NCBI GenBank assembly: GCA_009801015.1 | Contig: VHZZ01009666.1 | Coordinates: forward strand, 30,749-54,114 | Direction: 5' to 3' | DNA from: Silene noctiflora | Taxonomy: Eukaryota; Streptophyta; Magnoliopsida; Caryophyllales; Caryophyllaceae | Length of the DNA: 23,366 nt | In this document: positions 8,916 through 20,000 of the stretch, piece after piece | Position numbering within the stretch: position 1 is the stretch's first letter | Layout of the letters: each line of letters begins with the position of its first letter | The notes under the pieces: generated by a model | What the model saw: only the letters and a program-made list of their open reading frames with translations | Database searches by the model: none | Told to the model about the DNA's origin: nothing | Position numbers and translations under genes: made by a program

Positions 8916-9422
8916 TTACCACGAATGTATCTTTTTTAAAGATGTAGGATCCGGTTCCGGACCAATAGTACTACCCCGACACGAATAACTTTTCTCCGCA
9001 AAGAAAAGACAATGTTTATAGAAGCCATCTTCTTTAATGACCCACTCTACCCGCCCTTTATAACAATCGGTAATGTCACCACCCCCGTCGTTGATTTCAC
9101 AATAATTCCAATCGTTATTTTCTTTCCAAACGTCAAACACCTTATCTTTTCTTTCAAAGTAAAAATGGCAAAAGTATACGACTTCAGAAAAAAACATTTC
9201 TTCAAATTCATAACTAAAGGTTCCCCCTGGTACTAATTCTTTGTATCCTAAATCTTTATCCTTGGATTGGCATCGATAGGATACCGTAAGCTGCCGATTG
9301 ATGTCGTTTTTTAGACGAAATTGGTAAACTCCCTCCACTTCCGAGATTATAGATATGATTATAACAACAACTAATATGATCTCACTCAATAAATTTGAAA
9401 AAAATATCGGATGGTCGCCCAT
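8916..9422 (-). CDS. S1-like (SPH family) secreted protein
   Basis: A 168-residue, single-exon frame of the plant self-incompatibility S1 family. Members are small secreted proteins; the founder is the poppy stigmatic S determinant, and most others (SPH proteins) have unknown ligands. Residues 13-31 form a hydrophobic signal peptide with likely cleavage near SEVEG. The mature part starts VYQFRLKND (the family's V-I-N strand), followed by RCQSKDKDLG at 50-59, the family signature, GGTFSYEF at 66-73, FFSEVVYFCHFYF at 77-89, and FDVWKEN at 96-102. Cysteines at 51, 85, 108, 120, 138 and 148 would allow the usual disulfides. The tail after about 138 is longer than I expect for the family (typically about 130-150 residues) and ends in a Pro/Glu/Asp stretch, so the C-terminus may be atypical. 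The start has G at -3 and +4, a good context, and no other in-frame Met precedes the signal peptide. It looks intact. No neighbour suggests an S locus. Family call is firm; a self-incompatibility role is not implied. Confidence 0.9.
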   Translation of the reverse strand: MGDHPIFFSNLLSEIILVVVIIISIISEVEGVYQFRLKNDINRQLTVSYRCQSKDKDLGYKELVPGGTFSYEFEEMFFSEVVYFCHFYFERKDKVFDVWKENNDWNYCEINDGGGDITDCYKGRVEWVIKEDGFYKHCLFFAEKSYSCRGSTIGPEPDPTSLKKIHSW

Positions 9423-9453
9423 TTCTCTATGTTGTTACAAAACCCAGATGATC

Positions 9454-9466
9454 ATAATATATATAC
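9454..9466 (-). promoter_or_regulatory. Possible TATA box of the S1-like gene
   Basis: GTATATATATTAT on the minus strand, 32-44 bp upstream of the start codon at 9422. If used it would give a very short leader, so a more distal start site is equally possible. Confidence 0.3.
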
Positions 9467-11300
9467 TCACGATCAATTTTGGAAGAATGTTATTGGATTT
9501 TAAAAGATTTAGGATACCTTATGAGTAAATGGCATGTTAGATTAAGTAATTTGTAATAATTTTTATTAAACGATTACATTAAGAGCAACTCTCTTTTAAG
9601 ACGATCTCACGTTAATTAACGTGAGACCTTCTCGTTTACGAAGAACGAACTACCAAAGTTCAAAATCAACCATTAATGGATTTTTGTCGAATATTATAGA
9701 AAAAGAAAAAAAGAAGAATGTAAAATAATCTGGGAATAATGGGAATACTTGCTTACAAATGGAGAAACGAATGATAACCTATTTTCTAGAATATACGAGT
9801 AAATTTTCAGTCCTATTTTTTTGGATCGAATGATTCACAATTGTTATTTTCTTATTTTATTCTATTATTAACAATAAATTCTGCACCCAAGGTAATACTC
9901 TGTAGTTTTTTCCATCTAGTTTTATGGGCAAGTATCTGAGATATTTTTAAATTATAACAAATTTTAACCCCGTGCATATTTGCACAGGATTGGATATCAA
10001 ATTATTTAACGAAATGCATAAATATAAAAATCAAGTTGCATATAATTATAATTCAAAATAAGAAACATTATATCTAATAAAACAAATAAAAAATGGACAT
10101 ATTAAATGAATATAATTATTATATATGTTTAAAACTAAAAATCCCAACAATGATTGTACAGTTTTAAAACCAATTGGGGAGTACAACTAATAATAATCAT
10201 TCATATTTCAAATAATATATAATTTCAAAAACATAAATAACCAATTTAACAATCAAAATAATTTGAACTTATATGTTTCTTGAAAGTTATCAAAAAAAGA
10301 TTAATGGAAGGTGCCGAAGTTTGATGATTTTTCTAAAGAATGTATTAATTTTTCTAAGGAATCTATACCCTCTCTAATTTCATTTTATTTTCGAAGAAAA
10401 AATCAAATTCGATGATTATTTTTGTTGATTTTTCTGACGATTATCGTCGTTTAATTTCACCAAACTAATTATTTATTTTTTTTCGATTTGTTTAAATTTT
10501 GTTATATATGATTTTTAAAAAAAAAAAAATTGTGCCGAAATTATTATGTCTAAACAATATGCTTGTTAATTTTCAAGGAATTAAATTAAATCAAAGATCA
10601 TGAAGTCATTAAAGAAAGCATAATAGAATGTATCATATATTTAATTAATGAAAGTAGGGAGAGTTTAATTAATTAATGAAATCATGAGAAAGAGTAATTA
10701 ATTACTTACCAAGTAATCGGGGGAGTGGGGGATCTCACCTAAATAAAAGTTGTCTCAATTTCTAAAAATTCAAAGACCAATAGAAGGGCTTGAAATGCTT
10801 TAGATTTTATAGTAAGTAGATAATGCGAGCCAAAATATATATGGCACAATGGAATCAAACAAGAAAAAACCACATGAAATTATAAATAACCGAGTTACTA
10901 GAATTTTGTTTCAACCAAGTTGTATCATAGTGATATTTTTAACTTGCATTGTTATGATTTTTTTTAATAGAATTGTAATACGGGAAAAAAGTTGATTGTA
11001 ATATAAGAATTTGGTAGATGAAATGTTGTGAGTAAATGACAAGATCAAAATGAAAACATAAATATGTCATTAAATTTATTTTAATAACATTTACTCCGTA
11101 TTCTTTAAGCACATTTTATATTAATATAAGATAATTATATAAGTTGGATTTATAAAGTACAAATACCATGAAAACATAACTAATCATTAATTTTTTTATA
11201 TAAGCGGTTATTATTATGTAAAGCCTTTTTATATTAATACAACATAATTATTTAAAATAGATTTAAAAATTATAAATACCAATTAATTTGATAATCAGGA
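9467..11300. other. A/T-rich intergenic DNA
   Basis: No gene recognised on either strand. It contains a 22-bp palindrome (9605-9626), a CCGTGCATATTTGCACAGG inverted word at about 9970-9988 of a kind common at plant repeat ends, long AATTAATT-type runs around 10630-10700, and many poly-A/T stretches. The stretch near 9590-9640 (AAGACGATCTCACG and CGTGAGACC) resembles the GAGACCGTCTC-type ends of common plant repeats, but no element can be delimited. Confidence 0.5.
9605..9626. repeat. 22-bp perfect palindrome
   Basis: Two 11-bp arms TCTCACGTTAA and TTAACGTGAGA with no spacer, in an otherwise A/T-rich region. It may be the fused ends of a decayed MITE. Confidence 0.8.
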
Positions 11301-11319
11301 AAATAACCCTAGTGGCAAT

Positions 11320-13540
11320 TAAAGTGTTCTCTCTCTAAGGTTTCTTGGAGGGTTTCCGTCTAAGTTTCGTCTTTGCTTCGCTCTTGTTCTTGAAGGCTGC
11401 ACTGATACCAACGTCTTTGAACGTAGGAATCAAGATTGTTTGCTTTGTTCTGTAGCTTTGGTTGTTTAATTTGAAATATTAGGGCTTATTAGGGTTGTGG
11501 TCTTTTGGGGTACATGATCATTCACAATGTTCAATAGAAGGATGGGAAAGAGATTGGAGGAAGGAATGAAGCAGTCGGTGGGGCCAGTCCTTGTCACAAG
11601 GATCTGGACAACTAAGGTCATAAACGTAAAGGTAGCCAGTGAATCCATGGTGAGTTTATGGTATACAAAAGCTACGATTATTGGAAAATTAATCGCCGCT
11701 AAAAATGAAGTTTTTATTTTCTATTTTTGGTTTGTAAAGGTAAAGAAAGAGTAATTGAAGGCTAACCCTGACATTTTGATAAATTTATATGGTACTTTAA
11801 TGAACCAAATGATGAAGAAGATGAAAAATGCACCTTTTTTTCATTTTCCTGTCTAAACTAGGGTCTACGACTTACTGCTAAGAGAAGATCAAATAAGGAG
11901 AACTTGCAACGTAAAGGGGAACAATTGGGTAATTTCGTGGATGTCAATGATGCTCTATTTCCAAAAATTGAGAGAGCGGTTAAGATTAGGGTGCTTCATG
12001 ACGTGAGAACCATAAAACGGAAAGAAGTAGTAGAGATCTAAACAACAATAGGGAGGGTGGTCGTTTTTGACGTAAAATTTAATGGGATCCCAACGTTTTT
12101 CTATGGTTTTATAATACTGGGGCGTGGTGAGATGGATTGGAATGAGGGGTCGTTTAAGGAAGGTGTACTCGTGGCTTTGAGGCCTTACCATGGAAAGTCA
12201 TTAAAAAAGGGGAGGAAACTAAGGCGAAGAGTTCGAGATCCATGCAGGCAGACAAGATGAATATCATGGTTGAAGTATTGTTTCCAGATATGATTAGGGA
12301 GCTTCAGGCCATTGTGATTAAGTTGAGAGGGAATGAGAGATTAGAGATAAGTGCAAAAAAGAATGATAAGGTGAAGAGGGTGAGATAGATGTGAATTGTT
12401 GACAGGAAAAAAAGGGTTCGAATGGGATGAGGTTTGATGTACAGGGTGATCCATATAAATAGGTTGAGGTTGTGCATCAAAGTAGGTAACCTCTCATGTT
12501 ATGGGAGACGTTATGCTGGATGGGACAACCAAGAAGGTTGTTAGTATGGGTTGACACTACCATAAGACGTGAAATGCTGGGTGAAGATACGAGTGGATGA
12601 GATATGTTAAATGTGGTTGGAGTAGCATATGCGAGGAGGGATAAGGATAATATGGTTGTCGAGGAGATGTACGTAAATGTTAGCGGGGAAGGGAAGACGT
12701 GTAAAGGGCGGGCACGGGTCATGGAGCAGTGATGAAGGGGGGAGGTACTGATTATGTGCTTATAAAACATGACCATGAGGGAATCGATAATGAAGTTGTT
12801 AAGTCTGAAAAAAAGTTTAAATTGGACATAGGTGGGCTTTTCAGCTTATGTAAAAAAAGTTTAAATTGTCCATATATGGGGTTTTCGGCTGATGCAAAAA
12901 AAAAAAAAGAAAAAAAAATTAAATTGGTAATAGATGGGCTTTCATCTGAGGCAGAGAGGTTTCTCAACCCTGCCATACATTATGAAAATATTGAGCGTTA
13001 TAATATGTTGAGGCTAGAAACTTCGTTGTAGTAGAGAGACCCCAGAACCTGCTCTGGAAAATGGTGGGGTTATGTGAGTATGGGAGTGGATAAGGACTGT
13101 GATGAGGGGGCTAAGAGAAGAAGAAACGAGAATGTTGATGTCAGGTGTTGGGCTCTCTGCGAAAGACGAAACAAGGCCCTTTTTTTAGGCAGTAAATGAG
13201 TGATATGAAGGGGTGATGAGGGAGGGAGAGAGATGAAAATACGAAAGAAGAGGAGAGCTATCAATATGCGAGGGAGAAATCAAGCTACAATGGTGGGTCC
13301 TGCCTGGTCTGGTGATAGAAGGAGGATGTGAAGACAAGATGCAACAAGAACTAAAGAAGAGAGGTAAAGTAATTTAGGGAGGAGTGTGGAGGGAAGGAAA
13401 TTCAGGTGGTTGGGTTCAACCAAGAACAAACAACTAGCAGGGTCAAAGTCAATGTGGATGCTAAAGTGGATTTTGTATGTCAATTCCTGGATGATAGGTG
13501 ACTTGCCTACTTTTTGTGAAGTACCATTCACGTATCATGA
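11320..13540 (+). pseudogene. LINE (L1-type) ORF1 remnant
   Basis: Begins after a CTCTCTCTAAGG leader and contains degraded pieces of plant L1 ORF1, which encodes a nucleic-acid-binding protein with a DUF4283 domain and a CCHC knuckle. Near 11760-11870 the frame reads like the DUF4283 segment (KANPDILINLYGTLMNQ). Near 11930-12010 a clearer run NFVDVNDALFPKIERAVKIR with VLHDVR matches the family's linker. Near 12057-12200 VVFDVKFNGIPTFFYGFIIL followed by GRGEMDW matches the knuckle region, where the family usually has PTFCYxCGxLGHxxxxC; the cysteines are gone, so zinc binding is lost. Several frameshifts and stops separate the pieces. A basic, Lys-rich tail follows (about 12750-13020). No endonuclease or reverse transcriptase of ORF2 is present, so the copy has lost its 3' part, the reverse of usual LINE 5' truncation. 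Exact ends are approximate. Confidence 0.65.
12808..12950 (+). repeat. Three imperfect copies of a short unit inside the LINE remnant
   Basis: The word AAAAAAGTTTAAATTGG followed by CATAGGTGGGCTTTTCAGC-like sequence recurs with starts of the TTAAATTG core at 12817, 12861 and 12919. Spacing is 44 and 58 bp, the larger gap being filled by an expanded poly-A run. The frame at 12729-13031 translates them as Lys-rich repeats ending in GLF, GFS and GLS. Confidence 0.65.
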
Positions 13541-14158
13541 ATGAATGTTTTATGCAAGCTCAGTTGCTTTCTTCTACTTTATGCGCGTGTATCATGGTTC
13601 TTCAAATTAATTAACCCAACCTAAACCTATTGATATATAAAAATCAACCCAAAACCTCCCAAATCCATCATAACCTATTGAAACATTTATTTGTGAATAT
13701 TTGTAGCATTCTAGTCCTAAATGATGTTACAGATATGGGTTAATAAAAATGACACTTCAAAGTGTTGATGAATAAAATGTGATGCTTAAGATTCTCGTAA
13801 CCATTTTTAAGTCTCATGAAAAGTTGAATGAGTTCGTCTGGGTTTCTCCATCAAGAAGTCTCTTGAACAAATGACAAGATCATGACTCCATAACACCCTA
13901 AGTACAATGGATGGAACATGATCTATATCATAAATTTATTCTCTAGTATGCTTCAATTCACCATAATAATCAAGTAAAGAGAAAAATGAACTAACTGGAT
14001 TTCAAAAGAAATATGGAAGAAATGAATTAAATGTTGAATTTAAACATAAATATGCTACTGATGAATCAACAATTACCAGTAAGTGCGCAATGAAATCGCA
14101 GAAAATCATACAAAGAATGAAGAACAAAACACTCAAATTGCATAGAAGAATAAAGAAA
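13541..14158. other. A/T-rich DNA, unassigned
   Basis: No gene or element recognised. It continues on the other side of the solo LTR at 15963-16059, because the LTR target duplication AATGA joins the two parts. Short open frames here have no family signature. Confidence 0.5.
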
Positions 14159-14163
14159 AATGA

Positions 14164-15957
14164 TGTAACACCCCCAAAAGCCAAGAGCCTTCCTCTAGGC
14201 CAACCCGACTCATGGAGGTGCTACAAGGCTTGGTTTCCCAAGCTTTGTAGTGCGAGTTCCGACAATGTGCAATTTACAACAAGGTTATTAAAACAAAGCA
14301 AAGGAACCTAGATAAGTTTAAGTTAACTGATTAGCTACAAGTCTTGGGATTCAACACGAATCCTCGAATGATATAAACAAATTGAAATAAGGTGGAGTCT
14401 AAGTTTAGTAAAAAAATACAATAACAAAGTGATGACAACTACGGCGAGACCGCTCCGAGCCCCCAAGGAATATAAATGCAACCTGGCAATTCACTGCTCC
14501 CCATATGGCCTGAAATCACCATATGGATCACCACAGACATTTGAAAACTCACTTGGTTAGTCACGATAATATAAATGTCTGATACACTGACATGAATGCA
14601 AGAATGCTAGCTAAATACAATGGTATGATGATTAATGAAATGTAACCAATACACCACATCTTCCTCATCACCAACTACGGTGACGGCATCACAACGCCGA
14701 CACCAACTCACCGGACCGCAGCCCGAAAGAAGGTACTCCGGACACATATGTGGTACCGGGCCCAAGAGCGACTCGGATCCCCTGTCGGGCGACATGTCTC
14801 AACCACATGTGCCCCTCCATAACTCAAGCCCTAAATGTGCACATCCCCCTTGGAGTGGAAAGCTCCAAGGGGTGACCCAAGCGCAAGACGGTCTCCCAAC
14901 CATCTTATGTCTCCAAAATGATCACCAACCTCCACCAATCACCACCATTCAACACCTCCATACAACACAAGAGTCCAACAATGCATATAAGGCAAATAAG
15001 GTTCACATGCATCAATTTAAATCATATGAAACAAGGACTAACTATGAAATTTCCCAACCTTTCTCATGCTCATGTTAGAATTCAAATCATAAGGACATGT
15101 ACCAACCCAATTACAAAAGTACCTTCATAACCAAGTAATCTCATCACAAGTTATGAAACCCTATTTACCAATATGAATGTTCCTATTCAACTACCATGGA
15201 AATTATGAAATTCATGAAACTAAATGCATTGAAGAACATCTATACTACCAAGACTAAGTAGGGAAACCCTACCTTTTGTTATTCTTCACACACAAGCACC
15301 CAAGCTAGAAAGGCTCCTCAATGAAATCTCCTCCTATCCAATATATAGCTATCTATCACAACACAATACTATTATAACAATAATACTAACTAATCACCTA
15401 ATTAGCCCATTATTAATTAGGTCAAACCCTAATTAAATCCATAAGATAAACCTATCAATAATTAGGGTTTAATACACTAATTAAAAAAGGAAAGAAGAGG
15501 GAAAATCATACTTACAACTCAAAGGATGAACAAGGGGGAATTTGGTAGACAAATCTTCACCACAAATGAACAACTAGAACATAAGGTTTTTGAGAGAATA
15601 ATTGGGGATTTCTGAAATGAAAAGATAAGATTTTGGTGAGTGGTTGTGAGGTGATAACAAGGGAAGACGAAAAAAAGGCTAGGTCCACAAACCACTAAGG
15701 CGCGGATCCGAGTGATAGTGATAGCACTCGGTCGAGTAATCGGAAGCACTCGGCCGAGTGCGGTCCACTCGAGTACTCACTCGAGTGCAATCCACTCGGT
15801 CGAGTACGCCCTAGTACTCGGTCGAGGGGACAAAACAACAACCACTCTTCCCAGACCAGCCTCACTCGACCGACTTTACTCAACCGAGTGACCTCCACTC
15901 AGTCAAGTACTCGGTGTACTCGGCCGTGTGGAAACTTCTAAAATCTCGAGTATTACA
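14164..15957 (-). mobile_element. Solo LTR, Ty3/gypsy (chromovirus-like), second copy
   Basis: A 1794-bp segment from TGTAACACCCCCAAAAGCC to CTCGAGTATTACA, flanked by a perfect 5-bp duplication AATGA (14159-14163 and 15958-15962). It shares an ordered set of landmarks with the solo LTR at 4612-5995: ATGGATCACCACAG (about 14522), AATGTGCACATCCCC (about 14833), GTAGGGAAACCCTACC (about 15257), AATTAGGGTTTAA (about 15461), then a palindrome array and a TATTACA end. It is about 400 bp longer. A minus-strand TATA-like CTATATATTGG lies at about 15337-15347, supporting minus orientation and placing the palindromes in U3. No internal domain flanks it. Open frames at 14635-15078 and 15519-15898 are LTR shadows. 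Confidence 0.9.
15727..15826. promoter_or_regulatory. Array of CTCGGYCGAG palindromes in the second LTR
   Basis: CTCGGTCGAG at 15727-15736, CTCGGCCGAG at 15749-15758, CTCGAG at 15768-15773 and 15780-15785, CTCGGTCGAG at 15795-15804 and 15817-15826, with weaker copies on to about 15925. Frequent start spacing of 22 bp resembles the array in the other LTR, with the centre changed from AT to GT/GC. A binding function is inferred. Confidence 0.55.
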
Positions 15958-16059
15958 AATGAATAAATATTGATGATTGAGATCTTATGTGAAATTAACA
16001 ATAGGATTCGATTTCTAAAGGGAATGATACCATATGAACTTATGAAAAATGAATAACCT

Positions 16060-19000
16060 TGTTAAAACACACACAGAAATGTGGAGAGTGTATTGCCTTT
16101 CATTCATCTCGTAGTATCAATATACACACAACTTACTTATCTAGGATCTTTACAATATTACATCCTTGGGAAGAGAGATCAATATCTATGAAATCTCTAA
16201 TTCTTTTACAAACGAGATAATGGGAATGAAACCCCCCCCCCCTCTCTCTCTCTCTCATGTCCGACTTGCAAAGAAGAAACTCAAACTGAAGCTTACTCGA
16301 CACTTAAGTGAATATGTCTGCGAGTTGAAACGTTGTAGGAACATAAGATGGAGCAATAATCTCTGCTTGGACTGCATCTCGTACAAAATGGCAATCAACT
16401 TCAATATGTTTGGTATGCTCACGAAAGATGGGATTTTGAGCTATACGCAAGGCCGATTGACTATCACAATGCAAGTTCTTTGGGATGCGGCAAACGAAAA
16501 TCACCAAGTAATTGTCTAAATAACTTTAACTCATATATAGTTGTCGCCATGGAATGATATTTACCTTATGCGGAAGACCGAGAAACTGTAGGTTAAATTT
16601 TATTTTTCCATGATATGGGACAGCCTCCAAGTAAAACGAAACACCCTGTTAAGGAACGACATATAAATGGACAACAAGCCTAAGCAGAATCACACCATCC
16701 TTCTAAGTTCAGAGTAATATTAGATCAAAGATGAATTCTTTGTCCTGGATTTCCTTTCAAGTGGCACACAATACTCAACACGGCCTCCCAATGATCTTGG
16801 CGAGGTGCGTGCATAAACTAAGACAAAATGTGTATAGGATATGTAAGATCAGGCCTCGTCACAGGTAAATAAATCAAGCGTCCAATAAATCTTCGATAAC
16901 TCTCTAGATTTTCAAGTAATGGGCCGCTAGCTAAGGCCAACCTGTGATTTTGTTCCATAGGGGTGTCATATGGCTTTGACTCTAAGAGACAGGTATCTTC
17001 GATTATTTCAAGTGCATATTTTCTTTGAGACAAATAACATCCTTCAGTGCTTTGCGCCACTTCTAGTCCCAAAAACTATTTTAAGAGTCTCAAATCTTTC
17101 ATATGAAAGCATTTACCTAGATATGCTTTGAAAATGTTGATATCTGCATTCGCAAGTCGTCGACATAAACTTAACACATTAATGCGGATTTTCCCCCTAC
17201 GTAATGTAAAAAGAGAATAATTGGAGTGCGATTGTACAAACCGCAATGTTTCAAAGCTCTAGCAAATTAAGTAAACCAATATTGAGAAGCTTGTTTCAAG
17301 TCGTATAATGACTTTTTCAACCTACAAACCAAGTTGGATTGGTATTTTTAAAACCCGGAGGAATTTTCATATATACCTCTTCATCCAAGTCGCAATGAAG
17401 AAAAACATTATGGACATCCATCTAATGCACGGTCCATTGTTTCCATTGTTTGATTGTTGCTACTACTAAAAGGGTGCGAACGGTTACCATTTTCGCCACG
17501 GGTACAAAAGTTTCATCGTAATATACTCCCTTAATCTGATGGTGGCAAAAAATAAGGAGTCTTGCTTTTAATCTTTCTACTCTTTTGTCCGAGTGATGTT
17601 TAATTTTGTACACCCACTTGCTCCCTAATGCCTTCTTTCTTGGAGGGAGAGTAGTCAAAGCCCATGTCGCATTTTCTTCTAGGGATCGGATTTCATTTGC
17701 CATTGCATCGCACCAACACGGATGCTTTACAACTTCTTTAAAGTTATTTGGCTCTTTTGTCGCTGTAATGGCTGCAATAAATTTGGCTCTCGAATAAAAG
17801 AACGTTCACAGGACACAAAGTGAGTAATATCTAATGGAATACCCGAGGAACGACGTTGAAAAGATGATCCACCAAAGGATTTTACTTTTCATATGGTGTT
17901 CATAGTGTGATCATTCTGGTTGCTTGATGGAATCTGGGAGTGAAAAAAATCTTGGAGAGCAGTCGAAGGTCGTTTAATGCGACAACCACGCCCCAATACC
18001 TCTCCGACAATTAAATCTTTTGTGGTGATGTTGTCATGTTCAATTTCAGCCCTTTGTGAATGTTCAGTACTCCTTATGATTATTGCCTCCTCTAATACAT
18101 TAGGGTCATTAGCCCATTATTGATTACATGTCCCCCCTCCCCCTCAATCCTTTTTCATGTTGCACATTACTGGCTTGTAATTGGACCTCAATATTTTCAT
18201 GTTCAGTGGGAAGCTTATGAATAAAGAGTCTAGTGTTATTGGTTAGTAGGGTTATCTTTGCATAAGGGAACTCATTTTAAAAAAAATGTACATCCCTTAA
18301 TAAGAAATATTCATGGGTATCTTACTCAAATAATTTCCAACCCTTTTACCTGTATAAATAACCAATAAAGACACATTCACGACTTCAACTTGCAAACCTG
18401 TCTCCTTTATGTTTTTTAATATGAGCATAACATAAACACCTTATACTTCTAATGTCATCGTAAGAAGGGGGATTGCCATGTAATTTTTCATAAGGCGTTA
18501 TATAGTCAAGCAACCGAGAAGGTGCCCGCTTAATGAGATAACAAGCCGCTAATACACAATCACCTCAGAAGTTTATTAGTAAATTTCCTTGAAACAGAAG
18601 AGCTCGTGCCACATTTAAAATATTTTAATGTTTACGCTCAACCTTACCATTTTGTTGGAGAGTTTCAACACATGACGTCTCATCCATAATACCATTCTGA
18701 AAAAAATATTTTCGTAAGCAATGAAATTCCGTCCTTATCACTACGCACTTTCTTAATCGTTTTATTATATTGGCGCTCCACCCAACGAAACAAACTTGAG
18801 TAAAATGTTTTCAATTTCATTATTAGTGCAAAGCACAAATACCCAATTTGTACGAGAAAAATTATCCACCGTGGTTAAAAAGTATGATGTCCCACAAGAT
18901 GAAGGATGATGATAAAGACCCTATAAATTACAATGAATTAAGTTGAAGAAGTCACTAGCATTATTCTTACTATGGAAAAAGTTAGCTCTATGGTGTTTGT

Positions 19001-19237
19001 CACGGAGACAAACCTCACAAATTGCTTTATTTATCTTACGAAACTAACTCATAGCAGGAACATACTAATACTTTTTCAGACGGATGACTCAAGCGAAGAT
19101 GCCATAATTATCCAAGGGAGCACCCATGTACAATAAAAGCTGGACTGCAGGAACACCACGAAAAAAGTAAACTCCATCCTTTCGTTCACCTGTTCCAATC
19201 AACGTCCTTGATTTCTGGTCCTGTATTACACAAATAG
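16060..19237 (-). mobile_element. Ty1/copia retrotransposon, broken
   Basis: Minus-strand pol domains in the expected order. A GAG-pre-integrase segment (about 19090-19220) includes SRTLIGTGERKDGVYFFRG. The integrase core follows (about 18830-18900), then its later part with TPQQNGKVERKH (about 18610-18650) and FASRSRECVFIGY (about 18355-18395). Reverse transcriptase follows at 17422-17703 (WVYKIK and ETFVPVAKM) and 16818-17072 (RRFIGRLIYLPVTRPDLTY), and RNase H at 16304-16507 ([13 protein letters not shown] and [12 protein letters not shown]). A G-rich purine run on the minus strand (16232-16256) followed by about 170 bp ending TTTTAACA at 16060 is probably the polypurine tract and LTR remnant. 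gag and protease are not seen; the plus-strand copia LTR abuts at 19238. The copy has many breaks and is old. Confidence 0.85.
16232..16256 (-). repeat. C11(TC)7 tract, probable polypurine tract of the minus copia
   Basis: Eleven C then seven TC units on the plus strand, so (GA)7 then G11 on the strand of the element. It lies just after the RNase H region, where a polypurine tract is expected. It may have expanded as a microsatellite. Confidence 0.6.
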
Positions 19238-20000
19238 TGTTGGAAAATATATTGATTTAAGAATTATTTTACGGTATTAATATTTGACGAAGTAATTCAT
19301 ATTTATTTTGATAAGTCATTTACTAGTAAGTTTTTTTTTTTAAATTTGGTGAATGGTTTTATTAAGATGATCTTTTACATTTATGTTGGAGGTTAATGAG
19401 TAATTATTAGCACAATTATGTATGAATATTATTAGCCTAACGTCTAGAGTGGACGTTGTTATTTGCCAAGATGCCAACATTAAGTTATGATTGATTTTGG
19501 GCATTAAGAGCTTGGTCTAATGATCATGGTATAAATACCACATAGTATATTTCTCATCTTGGGCAGAACCTTTTTACGCAAAGATTTGGATTGAGTGTGT
19601 TCATGCACTAAGTCATATACATACTTACACTACATTCCTCAATGGTCACTTGTTTTATAAAAGATTTATTGTATTGAGTTTATCAAATATAAAACTTATA
19701 TTTTGTCACAAATATTATTGAGTATCGGGCGATAGTCGGTTCGGGGGCTCCTCTTACTGCTACCGAAGGAGTCCAACGGGTTGTCGTATCTTGGGAGAGG
19801 AACACACTATTTGGTAACCAGTGCAGTGGAGGCGTTATCTCTCTTAGGAAAGCGCCTAGCGTGATTCGACCCAGGCTGCATCTTTCTTCTCTACTCTCTT
19901 TTATATTATTGTTATTTTATTTATATTTATATTTTTTTATATTATTATATTTATGTTGTAATATTATTTACGGTAATATATTATTCCACTTTTTCTAACA
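19238..20000 (+). repeat. 5' LTR of the plus-strand copia
   Basis: 763 bp with TGTTGG/CTAACA ends. TATA box at 19530-19537. The R/U5 part (about 19720-19880) is unusually GC-rich and rich in short self-complementary words such as CTCCTCTTACTGCTACCGAAGGAG. No second copy is found in the window, so age by LTR divergence cannot be read. Confidence 0.8.
19530..19537 (+). promoter_or_regulatory. TATA box of the plus-strand copia LTR
   Basis: TATAAATA about 290 bp into the LTR, in the position expected at the U3/R boundary. Confidence 0.6.

Noticed and set aside
9012-9236. 74-residue plus-strand frame
   Set aside because: It is antisense to the S1-like gene, which has clear family motifs.
12405-12425. 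GGGTTCGAATGGG as a tRNA B-box
   Set aside because: No A-box, acceptor stem or cloverleaf can be drawn around it, and it lies in the LINE remnant.
14635-15130. 147- and 70-residue plus-strand frames
   Set aside because: They lie in the second Ty3/gypsy-like solo LTR, overlap each other in different frames and have no domain.
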